Positions 22,265 to 33,317 of a stretch of DNA of 64,000 nt are shown here, piece after piece. Source of the DNA: Marsupella aquatica (lineage: Eukaryota > Marchantiophyta); contig OZ316893.1 in the NCBI GenBank assembly GCA_973895155.1, positions 124,001-188,000 on the forward strand. The letters run 5' to 3'. The notes under the pieces were generated by a model. It saw only the letters and a program-made list of their open reading frames with translations. It was not told where the DNA came from and ran no database searches. Each line of letters begins with the position of its first letter. Position 1 is the stretch's first letter. The position numbers were made by a program, and so were the translations under genes.

Positions 22265-23635
22265 GTCTTCAATATTATTATTATTATTTATTATTTATTG
22301 ACCAGTGTTCCACGTGGCATACTCACATTCCTGGGCATCCCGCCAGGCCGTACTGTTCCAACCGGTAGTGTAATCCCACCTTAATTATGGAGGTATGTCG
22401 TGACGAATCGGCGATTGTCCTTTCTACGAAACGGTTTGGAGCAGTCGTGACGGCGCAGCCTCAGTCTATACGTGTACCTTGTGCAGTTGGCAGTGCTATT
22501 GCGGCTCCCGTCTCCATGGTTGAGATGTCGTGCAGGGAAATCTAAATCTATAGTATGCAATCGCGCCACAATTTACTGATCGTCTGCTCATGGAAAGCAA
22601 AAAGGGCGGGAGTAAATTCTGACCATCCATTATAATCACAAATTATTCTCACCCTTGGATCAAACCAAAAGTACTTGCCCTGCCTCCCTTGGCTGTCCAG
22701 TTTGGACTGCATTGAATAAATACACCAGCGGTAGTATTTAGGTCCTGACTATACTTACTCCACAGTATGTCAGAGTCATTGTAATTTCCTGCCCTACCCT
22801 GGGTGTACCGGTGTAGGTACCAGAGTGTATTTACATGTCAGATGATTGTATAGTGTGCAATGAGGTACAGAAGACTTTAACATATTACCCTTCCCAAGAG
22901 AGAAATGGATAGTGGTAGTGCGCAGGGGAAGGAGGGCCCTTGAGGGGAAGAGAGGAGAGAGGGGAATAAAAGGAAAAAAAACAACAGTACTGTAGATAAT
23001 GTTGAGAAATGTAACAATGTTTAGAAAGGGAGCTTTGATGTAATGAACAAATGGCTAGGTTAAAATTTATTTATTGCCATAAATAAATTCTAAGCCAATC
23101 TTGGCAAAGTTTTGCCAAAGCTCTAGCACTAAGTGCTTCATTCTCTCTACCTATTTGCACCTTGCGCCCTCAAGTGTTTGTCTTTGTCTACAACATATCA
23201 ATACCCATATTTTGTGCAATGACAGATTTTTGGATAGATAATTTATTTTTTTACGCGCATAGCACATAAACCTCATAGCACATCCCCACAAACCATTGTC
23301 TCTCTTGCGCTCCGGACTGCCCTCCCGAACAACATTGATCATTTTCTCAACAACATCAACCCCTACATCCAATTTGACAGACCAATTTTACGATTGTTGG
23401 GTTCATTCTTATTTTTATTTGTTTGATCTTTATTAGAGATCCCAGTTTTTGTTATTCCAATTAAACTACAAACCATTTAAGGAAGACTTTTTCGATGAAG
23501 GCCAATGAGATCAAGCTCCAAACAAAACAATTTTGAGACCAAGCTCCAAACAAAGCACTCTTCACAATAAAGTTTGATATACCCCGAAAACCCGTTAATC
23601 CCCTCATCCCCTCATCCCCACCCTTCTAATTGCAT
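22265..23635. other. Interval without a recognisable gene
   Basis: Begins with an ATT-rich microsatellite (22,271-22,300). Otherwise AT-rich with only short frames. A Helitron 5' end for the array at 23.6-23.9 kb may lie here but could not be placed. Confidence 0.35.
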
Positions 23636-23932
23636 TCCCAATACACCTTGGCTCACCCATCTGTGCCTCCACCCTCCACACATCTTTTTCTCTTCTCCCC
23701 ATCTTTTTCTTACCTTGACATCTTTATCTCATCATGGCAATTTTTTCTCACCCTCAAAATCTTTACTGTCCTCGACATATTTTTCTCTCCTCGAGACCTT
23801 TTCTCACCTTCACATCTTTTTTTCATCTTGAAATGTAAAGTTTTTCTCATATTGCCATCTTTGTCTCACATCGACATCTTTTCTCTCCTTGACATCTTTC
23901 GTGCAACGCACGGGCATAGGCATAGGGCAAGT
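23636..23932 (+). mobile_element. Helitron-like 3' end with minisatellite
   Basis: Degenerate array of (T)GACATCTTTTTCTC-type units ending in the hairpin CGTGC-AAC-GCACG and a tail GGGCATAGGCATAGGGCAAG. The terminus would be CAAG (a CTAG variant) followed by T. The array unit is the same as at 1-300 and 47.4 kb. Confidence 0.5.
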
Positions 23933-24139
23933 AATTAAGAGACATAAGAGACGATGTTTGGGGTCATTTTGGGGTTCAGATTCGCCAAAGCCAAGAGGCC
24001 ATGTTTGGGTTTTTTGGCTTTCGCATGGGCAGGAGCCCCGGCAGGAGCCAGGAGGCCATTATTTTCGATTGAGGGTATCTTGCCTTTCGGTATTAATTGG
24101 GGTTCTGACATTGGCCGGAGACGTCCGTTGAGGTTAGGG

Positions 24140-24260
24140 GTATTTTCCCTTTGATGATTGGGGTATTTTGGCTTTGATGATTGGGGTATTTTGGTGTTGA
24201 CATTTGCCACAGCCAGGAGTCCATACCGGGGGTATTTTTGCTTGGATGTTTGGGGTACTT
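24140..24260 (+). repeat. Minisatellite, GATTGGGGTATTTTGGCTTT unit
   Basis: About five degenerate 20-24-bp units (TTTGATGATTGGGGTATTTT). Flanking sequence back to 23,955 has related TTTGGGGT/TTTTGGGGTT motifs. The short frames here are repeat translations. Confidence 0.5.
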
Positions 24261-26930
24261 TAGGGCTGGGGTGCCATGAGGCGATCGATTCACCACCCTG
24301 TGCAGATGATGAACGCTGTGGACTGAGGAGGGGCGTGTCGAGGGACCATCGACGTTGTCATGCAAGGAGTCGACCATCATTGTGGAGGGATGACTACCTC
24401 GACACCAGGATCAAATGTCAAGCTCGCGCCAGAGGATGAGGATATCAGTGACGGTGAGTGCGCCGCCTGTGTTTTGTACTTTATGAGTTATGTATACTGG
24501 GTTGGAGCCGTTTTTGAAAGAATTGGCAATCTTTTTGCAGGGGTCACCCGCACCATATGGAAATCGATGACTCCAAGGAAAATACGTTCCAGCCTGCAAT
24601 GTGAGCCTGGAACGCACGATTTGTTGGTGGCAGGAAATCTGGTTGAGGCATTTCAGTTGGAATGGCCGTAGGTGGCTGTAAGTAGTGGGTAATTCCAAAA
24701 GCATGAAGAAACTGAAAATTTTTAAATTTTTTACGGTGTTTAGACTGCAATTATTGCTAACTGTAACTAAAACAACATTCAAAGTTACTAAGTTCCTAAG
24801 TTACGAGTAAACTCAGTTTACGAGTTTACTAGTTCACTGCTTTACGAGTTACACCTTAAGATTTGGCGACCCTGTGATCGTGACATCTTACAACTAGTTC
24901 AACGGGACTCCACAACGGATGAAGAGCACTACAAGAAACCAAAATGAAAACTCTTGGTGGGAGTTGCTCGATAGTGTGAGCTCTTTTTTGGCGACAGATG
25001 TTTTTGTTAAGCGCCCGGTGCATTGCGACGTTCACTGCCGTACATTATTATATTATCCTACATAAAACACACCTGACCAAGGATGAATAATTTGTATTGA
25101 GCTTTAGGGTTAGGATTACCAACATGTTTAATGCAAACTATGATTTTTACTGGCCCCGGTCAAAGAATGGTGACCGTACGAGAATCCAACGCACTGGAAG
25201 TCGTGCCCCATGTTACTCAACTTCTCAGTACAGGAATTCATACTGGAAATTATGGGTCTTTCACTATTTCCATAAACCCTTCAACCACTAAGGACAGCTA
25301 ATTTTATTCACCCAGACCTAAACACAGTGGCGCTATAATGAAAATAGCAACAACAAAATAAATGGAAAGATATGTTAATCGCCAAAGAAGAGTTTGTAAG
25401 TAGCATAACGATGACAAATGGAATGGGTGCGATCGTATCATGCAAGTGGAATAGCTGCAATTCCCATTTAATCAAATTTGTAATTTATGAGAGCGGCACC
25501 AGAAGCACGCAGCTGGAGAATAGAGCAACTTGCAGAGACATATCCCACTTCGCCCGTTCTGTTTTCTCGCGCCCGATGGCACACCTACACCCTATTATTA
25601 ATAAAAATTATCAATCTGCCGGGCAACTTGTTGCGACTTATGTGGAGCAAGAGCCTTGAGCTGCAAGAGACAGCCGCAGAGTGTGCTGGAAGGCCACAAC
25701 CACCGCGGCTTAGATTACGGGCAGAATGTAGGGAGGGAAGAGATTACTGTGGGTTTTCTTCACAAGAAACTATTGGACGAGCTACATTCTAGTCACAATG
25801 TCAATGCAGTTGGAGCTGTTTCCAAGCTATGTATCACATCATTCGCCGATGATAGCAAGGATGGTTTGAGGGGGATTTTGGGGATGGTATCATGGTAGGA
25901 CAAGTTTGGCTTACGGCAAGGTTGAACCAAAACAAACTGAACAGAAGAGAAGGCTGGAGTTTAAGAGGTTAAATAAGGGTTTTCTTCTGGATAGTTCAGC
26001 AACAATTTTGGAAACTTCAAGTTGTGATTTGGTACAAACCTGTGAGACATAACATAAGAAAAGGGGCTAAGGTCCACAGGGGATTCCTTGAAGTATGTCG
26101 TTAACTTCATCGGAATGAGTTTTGGTATAGAGAGAGACCAGCCACGAAAAGCCACACCACAAGGGGGATCCCTAAACCCTAAACCAAACAAAACGCACAA
26201 CATACCCCCGAAAGCCCCCAAAAGAAGAGGGCCAGGGAGTCGCACAAGAGTAGAAGCTCAACAACAAGCGCCGCCTGGACAACTAAGGTGCAGTCAGAGC
26301 TTCTTCAATAATCAGGAGTACGTAAAGACACGGGAGATGATCATAAAAAGTGGGCGGGATCAAGTGTAACAGTGCAGAGGAGCATACAGTTTTGCCAGCT
26401 TTATCGATGCCAAGAATGAGCACATAAAACTCTGCTGTGGTGAACAAGTTCTTTGCACGGACCGTTCATCCGGACTCGAGAGCCGCTCGCCAACACACCC
26501 AATCGGAGAAGGCATCGTGAGAACAAAGGTTCCTCTATACTCTCTCCTCCCATACCACTAGCAGAGGGAGAGAGCATTGTGTGAAATGGATGGGCAAGCA
26601 ACAAGGGGATTGTGAATGAAAGAGCACCAACATCCAATAACAAAACAACATTCGACATTTGTACACATAAAGATGAGCTTGGGATATTCATGGGAAACAT
26701 ATGTGCCTAACAAGAATCCCGGTTGATGTTGGCGAAGGCATCCCTGAAACCAGCCTCCCATGTCAGAAACACCCAAGCCTCTGAGGCGGAAAACACTAAG
26801 GCGGAAAACGCAAGCACTTTCGGTTCACACCTAAACACGATGCACACTATCAACTAACAAATTCCTACGCGACGATTGCGTCCGCACCAAACACAGCCCC
26901 AAAACACCTCCGACACCTGACTCAATAATG
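24261..26930. other. Interval without a recognisable gene
   Basis: Several short frames on both strands without motifs. A degenerate hairpin near 25,012 (GCGCCCGGTGCATTGCGACG) may be an old Helitron end. CCCTAAACCCTAAAC at about 26,171 is a telomere-like or telo-box motif. Confidence 0.3.
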
Positions 26931-26932
26931 CC

Positions 26933-27418
26933 TCAATCGTTCCAGGATGATGGCATCCACTCGTCGGTGTCCGCATTATCGCTATCCAGAAATTCTTCCC
27001 TTCCCCATTCCTTCAGACCTCTCTCTGAGCTTCGCTTCTTCTTCAAAGGTCGGTAATACTTTGCCAAATGCTCCTTCTTCTCACGACGCCTCATCTTTCG
27101 ACATTCCTCCCGGCGGTTCCTCTTTCGTTGCTCCTCCGCAACCTTTGAAGGCTTCTTCTATTTCTCTTTCTTTTCCTCCCCCACCTCATCCGCAACAGGT
27201 GCCTGGTCCTTGGTCTTGTCATGAATAACCACAGTTTGGTTGCTAAGAGGAGGAATGCTTGCCATTTTTGCAGCATCTCCAGAGTTGAAACTATCGGACG
27301 GATCCCAGCACACAAAGAAGTTGGACAGCTGCTCATTCACATCAACTGCCTGTAATGCACTATTACTCTTCTCCGCATGTAAAGCCGAAGAGCTCCTCAC
27401 TCGTCTCCCAGGTGCCAT
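26933..27418 (-). CDS. Small highly charged protein with one in-frame TAG
   Basis: Read as one frame of 161 codons broken only by TAG at 27,158 (EKK-EK-stop-KKPSK). The first part is MAPGRRVRSSSALHAEKSNS.., followed by an acidic/neutral middle. The second part is a long basic helix (RKRNRREECRKMRRREKK) then an acidic tail ending EWMPSSWND. The basic helix could bind nucleic acid or be nuclear. I do not recognise a family. The stop is one C-to-T change from CAG; a small intron around it is an alternative explanation. Confidence 0.35.
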
Positions 27419-27419
27419 T

Positions 27420-28752
27420 ATGAAAGTTAAGCAAAATCACAACGATCCAAAATGGTTGCCAAGCGCTCAAGGAGGAGATGAAAAGCGCATTGATCAAAAG
27501 GAGCCTTTAAACCTTTAACCTCCGGCATGCAGCAAACTGAGCTCATCCCAGCCAAATCCCGTGACCCGGCGCCAAACCATCATCGTGACCACAACGGACA
27601 CGAGCCAAAGATCGACATGCGTGCCATTGCGGTCAATTTCACATTGAGTACAAGTACACACCTTTCACTTTCAGAAGGTTGAAAATGATGGGTCTAGTGC
27701 TAGGTAGTTCGGCCTACAACCTTAAATCATTTCTTTAGCTAACGGGGAAAGCAAAAGGCGTCAACAAACGATGGGACCCACCCTGTCAGTTCTCTATCGG
27801 GGTTTATTTTTTACCCGTGCACGAAGGTAACTCTCAAATCCAATCAGAGCGACGCCAGTACATATGCTAAGAAAGTGGTGAACAATAATATTTCTAAAAG
27901 CTAACCGGGGTCGAGGAAGTGATTGGAACCAACCACCTCCAAGCATATCCCCACCTCTACTTGAGTTGAGGCTCGCCCATTGTTCTACCATAGTCCTGAA
28001 CCCGACAATTAGGAAATACCGTGCATCACCAAAAATCTTCCACGCGAGTCTCGCGTCGAGCAAGGTTTCTTAGTTACAGCTTTTTATGAACCTGTCCCCC
28101 TAACTTGCCGGAATTCGTAAGCTGTCCCCCAAACAATTTTATTTACTTTCCTGCCCCCCCCATTCCGTAAACGAAGTAGTATGTTCTCATCCTGGTGTTC
28201 CGGAGGCGAGGTGGCAAGGCGTCATTGGCCCGTACATTTCCCTAGAGTATTCCTTCCCCCGTCCCTGTCACGGCCCGTTTTTGTGATGCAGGGACATGCT
28301 TTAGACCCGGGACGAACCTGTGCTCCCCCTACGCCCTAGCCCTGACCTCTGCTGCCCCTACGCCTTCACGAACCCCCACCCTCAGCGGACCCTGACCCCC
28401 GGCCTTTGCCCCCTTAGACCTCCGCTGCCCCTGCCCTCGGACCAAATATTGACCTCTCACGCTCAGAAGGGTGTCCGACAAAGATCTTTTGCCTCTCTTC
28501 TTGATCTTCTTGAAGCTCTCATATGTTCCAGATTATATGCATCGCCCCATTGCCTTTGCTTGGGTTGGTATCCACATTCAGACCATCCTTACGATACCCA
28601 ATTCCATGCTTCGTAATCCATCAAGTAAATGGATTCTTGTACTCCCCTGGCCAGTAAGAAAACTTGCAGTCAACAGCACACTTCATTGACTGCTGCTTGA
28701 TGATGACTGGTGTTCGGCTGCTGTTTGGCAAACTGCAGTGCGCAAACCCTAA
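27420..28752. other. Interval without a recognisable gene
   Basis: Contains CT-rich DNA (28,310-28,450) with CCCCTACGCC and GACCTCTGCTGCCCCTACG near-repeats. ACCCGTGCACGAAGG at 27,815 resembles a damaged Helitron hairpin. The frame at 28,471-28,689 is not recognised. Confidence 0.3.
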
Positions 28753-29130
28753 ATGTTTTGGTTCCACTTATGTGGTCACGTTCGACTTCAATCCTACCTA
28801 AAACTTACAAATGCTTCGAACATGGCTGCTACACTCATTTACTTGCCATTAGCAGACTGTAATTTCATCATGGAGCGCCCTCGCGACCCACTGTGGCTTG
28901 TTGATTCCGATGAGTTTGTCACTGAAAATTTGTTTTTGGGGCTGTGGAATTACCCAAGCTGGCCTGAAAGAGTGAAGGTGCCATTCGAGAAGTACTTTGG
29001 CAAAGTGTCACACTTCCAGAAGACGTGGCCCTCTGTGCAAGTCCTACCGATTTTGTGGGATGACTTTTTCCAATTTGCAGAGGAAGTGTTGGTCTCGACA
29101 TCGTCTCTCCACAAGGAGTTGTTGGAATGA
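28753..29130 (+). CDS. Unrecognised ORF, 125 codons
   Basis: Open plus-strand frame; a second ATG at 28,870 gives an 86-residue form beginning MERPRDPLWLVDSDEF that is rich in Trp and aromatic residues (LFLGLWNYPSWPERVKVPFE). No known motif. Its mixed amino-acid composition argues mildly for real coding. It could be an exon of a larger gene or a transposon fragment. Confidence 0.3.
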   Translation: MFWFHLCGHVRLQSYLKLTNASNMAATLIYLPLADCNFIMERPRDPLWLVDSDEFVTENLFLGLWNYPSWPERVKVPFEKYFGKVSHFQKTWPSVQVLPILWDDFFQFAEEVLVSTSSLHKELLE

Positions 29131-29580
29131 ATTGTTCTATCGTGAACACTAGAGAAGTAGGCAACATGTCAAATGAATTCATACCAATTCTGGAATAAGA
29201 AGAATCCATGCATAATGAAATGACACAGAGAGTAACACCAACAATAAACATATATCACATTCTAGTGACAGAGAGCAATTCATTGTCATAAGCAAATATA
29301 GGTTGTTGTGACAAGAAAAGAAGGTGTACATCAATTATTATATAAAAATCTGTTACATTTTTCCCTATGACGGATGTACCAAAGGGCACAAAACAAATAT
29401 GCACACATAACACACACTAGCCATCCAAATCATAAAACTTCAAAGACCGAACGAGGTCCTCTATAGCTTCTCCAACAGGTTTTGCTGGTTTTTTGTCTGT
29501 TTTCTTTGGTGTGCTACCCGATGTGCTGCCGTGGCTTCCTATAGGGGAATGTGGAGTGACTCGCTCCCTGTGCTTCACAT

Positions 29581-30518
29581 TCACTGTGGAGAAACAAAGC
29601 ATGCCTGGGTGGGAGGGAGATGCACTACAGGACGTTCGTCAAAGAATGTCAAATGCTGGACTTTGATTTGAAAATCATAAACAGACAGCCAAATCTTAAC
29701 CCTCGGTGACTCCTGCATAATCGAATGCAAGAACTCGATCTGGGCATGCTCTGTGCACATCGAAAAGTTTATTGCATCACAATCTAGGAGAATTTCTGCA
29801 ACATCCCAGACTTGAGCAGTGACAGGTTTCACGTCCCCATGAATTGCGTCAACGATGCGTATACCAAATCTGAAAGCATACCTCCCTGGAAGCATGTGGT
29901 CACACTTGGGTCCGAATTCAAGGGATTTCGCACACATTCGGCCTGTTTTCAGTCTGTAAGGACAAGCTAAATAGACGAATCTATGAGGATGGGGATTAGT
30001 CGCCACATAGTTCACTGCCCACACTAGAGAAGGGGAGAAAACTTCATTGGCTCCTGCGGCCCTTCTTTCCTCCACTTCACCTAGTGTAGTCCATGAAACC
30101 ATTCTCAAACTCTGCAATGCAGTAGCACTACTCAGTTGAAACACGGCGCACAAATATACCAGAATGAGCAAGTAATCGAAATGCATTCCAACAACACAAG
30201 CTTCAGAAAACAGACTTCACCTGGCACTGAATGTATGGCTCCTTGCAGCCCCGCTGAATTTCTGGATTGCGTAAGCTCAATCGCCTGCACAAGCTCAATC
30301 GCCTGCCAATTCCAGAATCGATGCACCCACGTCTCCCAGCTAGGTCCACACCAAAGCCCTGTCAGTGCTCTCGAAGTTAGCAATCGAGTGAACCAAGTTC
30401 CAAGTCGAAGATGCAGATCGGGAGTACTGAAAATCCGAGCATGACACGCCCGCATCAGTCATAGTTTGAACGATCTTCAAAAAGGCATACAGTGTTCGCG
30501 CTTCAACTTGGGCCATCC
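29581..30518 (-). CDS. RPA1-like single-strand DNA-binding protein (C-terminal OB fold), spliced
   Basis: An exon starting at 30,111 encodes SLRMVSWTTLGEVEERRAAG.., then YLACPYRLKTGRMCAKSLEF.., GRYAFRFGIRIVDAIHGDV and WDVAEILLDCDAI. This follows the RPA70 C-terminal OB fold: the TL-x-x-(I/V) start, a four-Cys zinc ribbon (C-P-x7-C-x8-C; the fourth ligand may be His), Y-x-x-x-x-x-x-V-D, and the alpha-helix AE-x-LL. A consensus intron (30,112-30,220, GTGAAG..TTGCAG) joins it in phase to an upstream exon (..RGCKEPYIQCQ). The true start may be MAQVEARTLYAF at 30,518, but the exons in between are unproven. The reading frame ends at 29,581; a related frame 29,417-29,602 with a basic tail may be an alternative or frameshifted C-terminus. 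RPA-like proteins bind ssDNA in replication and repair; plant Helitrons also carry RPA1-like genes. Confidence 0.5.
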
Positions 30519-30759
30519 CTCCCGTTAGCTACAGTTCACGGGTTACGTCTTAGGGTCACGACACAAAATTACGGGAGCCGGTTTTGGCCTCCCATAACCC
30601 TTATGGAGTAGTCCGTAACTTCCAAGTTATGGACCGGTGTTAATGGGCCCCACCTCTACTCTGAGACGCCCTAATGAATACGATTTGTCGACCCCGTTTA
30701 TTTTCTACGGTGAGTCTCGTGCACATGTTTTGACATATTTCTCTTTGTCCTAACGGAGT

Positions 30760-32428
30760 TCGATCCGTTATTTTCATTTTGACACGCTTCGGATTGAAAT
30801 TCCAATGGTGGCCAAACTTGAGAATATTTTGTCGACTATGAATTCGTGGTCTTTTGAATTGCAACCAATTAAAGGTAACTATCGTTTGATTGTCAATGGA
30901 GTTAAAACAGAGAATGGATGAAGAAACTTTGTGAGTTTTGGCACTATCGGGGACTGTACAAGATTTGCGTCCCCAAAGGAATTTCAAGCAGATGGTTGGT
31001 TGATCCACTTCATGGGTTCTGCTCAGCACATTGTCTGGAACATTACAAATAAGAACACGAATGTTGTCTAATGCGGTTTCTTTGATCCTTTGATGGATAG
31101 ATTAGATGGCTGTCACCTGATCGGGTCTTTAAGGCAGATGAAATTATTCTGGGTCTTGGACGTGTCTCCTATGTCATGAAGCAGTCGGAATATGTTATCT
31201 CTCGGACACGAGAGGTGGATCACATAATGCGGATGAAGATCCCAGACGATGACTAGAGGAGAAAGATGACTATTTCTCCGAATGTTGTGTTCATGAAACT
31301 TTTCAATGAGAGACAAAGGTGGAGGAATGGATTCAAGGGCATCCAGTAATCCATGACTGGATGCGCCCAAAGAAGAAAGAAGCTGGTGGAAAGGAGATGA
31401 TTAGGATTGTCGATGATCATGAGGAGGATGACGAGCCCGCATCTGGAGAGAAAAAGTCCCATGAAACAATTTATGTATATGAGTCAAGAAACGAGGATGA
31501 TGGAGAGAAGGGAACTGTCCAAGAAGAGAGCAAGAAGACTATTCAGAATCAGGCGGAGTCAGAGATAGAGTCAGAGTCGACTGGTTCAAAGGGTGGGGTT
31601 CAGCCAACCGACGATGATGTTGAGAGCGGGGAAATTCAGCAGAATGAGGTCATCCCCCCCACCAAAGCCTACAAAACAGAAGCGATACACAAAGACTTCA
31701 AACTAAGCCAGGCAGTAGCCGCAATCATGGGGATTTGGGATGTAACAACCATGGATCCAGAGCCGGCCTTTGAAGCCAAGGACTCTTCCCCCGTTGACAT
31801 GACCCCGGAGCAGGCCGGTTTCTCACCACCATAGTTGACCAGACCTTGGCAAGCCTATCCGGGTGACAAAGGCAAGAAGTGCAGGGCCAAGTTCACCGTC
31901 AGGAGGAACAGGCAATTCCCGGAAAGTTTCTCATCGACTTGCTGGGAAATGTCGCCAGGAATGTCTGCCTCGAGATGGGTTTGCTCTTGACAATGAAAAA
32001 GGATGGTATCCTTGAGGGACATCTTCACTGCCACCGAAGCCGAGTACCAGGCTTGCTAATATCAGTGGGAGGATACGGAAGACCGACGCTACACTGAGAC
32101 TACCGAGGCGATCAAAGCACATGTAAAAGAGGCCATCGACAAAATAAATGAGTATGTGGCTTGCTCATTCATCACGACCATGGACAAGGACGATCATTGT
32201 CGTCCTCTCGAGCCCGAGGTTGATCGCCTTAGGCGAGACGTCAACGAGCAAGGCCAGCTAGCAGACATGCTGACGAGTAACATCCACGACTTGGAGGACG
32301 CCTCTGAGGAGGAGGTCACCAGATCCAGATCCGGGTCCTACAAGAGGACACTGATCGTCTGCGGGGTCATCCGGACTGGCGGTCCGGATCTAGTTCGGGG
32401 TGGGACTAGCAAGCATGCCAAGCATTAG
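30760..32428 (+). pseudogene. Eroded ORF with acidic and coiled-coil regions
   Basis: Pieces in shifting frames: a globular segment (IEIPMVAKLENILSTMNSWS, near 30,800), an acidic region (31,319-31,834, ..DDHEEDDEPASGEKK.. and repeated E-S/E-D), then a basic patch and a coiled-coil segment (..KAHVKEAIDKINEYVACS.. EPEVDRLRRDVNEQ) to 32,428. There are at least three frameshifts and several stops, including a TAA. Composition resembles retroelement Gag-like proteins, but no zinc knuckle or enzyme domain is seen. Not assigned to a family. Confidence 0.35.
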
Positions 32429-33317
32429 GGGCGGGATTCACGGAAGATGGAAGCACCAGCGTCCGGGCGACACTGGCTAAGATTAGGTTGGGATTACACC
32501 GCTGGCTTAGCTCAGGCTGCAGGTATTAGTGTAGGGCGTCTCAAACCCCCTCAAACCCCTACACGTTGTCAGACTCCTTCGGGTCACCCGGATGCCTCTG
32601 GTCCCTGCCCGCCCGATATTGAACACCGGTACCCAAAATCGGACTATCAAGTCCTCCCATTTTAATTATGCCTCGCTTTGTTCGCAGTTACAATCATTTC
32701 CGGGACGCCAGGAGATTGGTACCTATAAGCTTTTCTAACATCAGTTGCTATTTTCAAGGTTCACACACAATGCGATAATCAGATAGTTCAACATTTGGTT
32801 ACGCAGCTTGTTTTCCAACCTTGTAATTAGAATGAAGAGAATTTTGCAAGTGTTTGTATTTCTGTGAAAGCTCGTGATGAGGAACGGAATGAGGAGAGCA
32901 AACCCGACCACCTACCTAACCCGGGCAGCCCACGCCAGTGAAATACCGGGTGCCAAACTGTATTACTAAAAACATAAGTTTCAGTCAGTAGCCCTAGTGC
33001 GTAGTGGTAGACTTAGTAGTAGTAGCGGTAGTAGTAGGGAGGCAAAGTTTTAGCCGGGGCACAAGCACGAACGGTCGTGGGTTTAGCATGGGTTATGACT
33101 ACCCCGCCCACTAAACCCTTTACCCACCCCATCTCGGAATATATACATCCTGAACAGCTGCTCCGTCTGGCCTTGTGTGCGAGTGGTGTCTCGGGCGATT
33201 GCCTCCACTTCGGCTTGGCGTAGTAGCCGCGCCTTCCAGGCACACGTCGCAGGCCAAGCCGCCGGGGAGCAGGGCACAAACCTGTGCCTTCCCGTCCATC
33301 TCAAGGTGAAGGTTGTA
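32429..33317. other. Interval downstream of the recombinase-helicase gene
   Basis: No gene seen. AGT-trinucleotide run at 33,013-33,036. The first 150 bp has TCAAACCCC(C/T) near-repeats. No copy of the upstream GCTTGTCATCCGAGAG repeats was found on this side. Confidence 0.35.
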
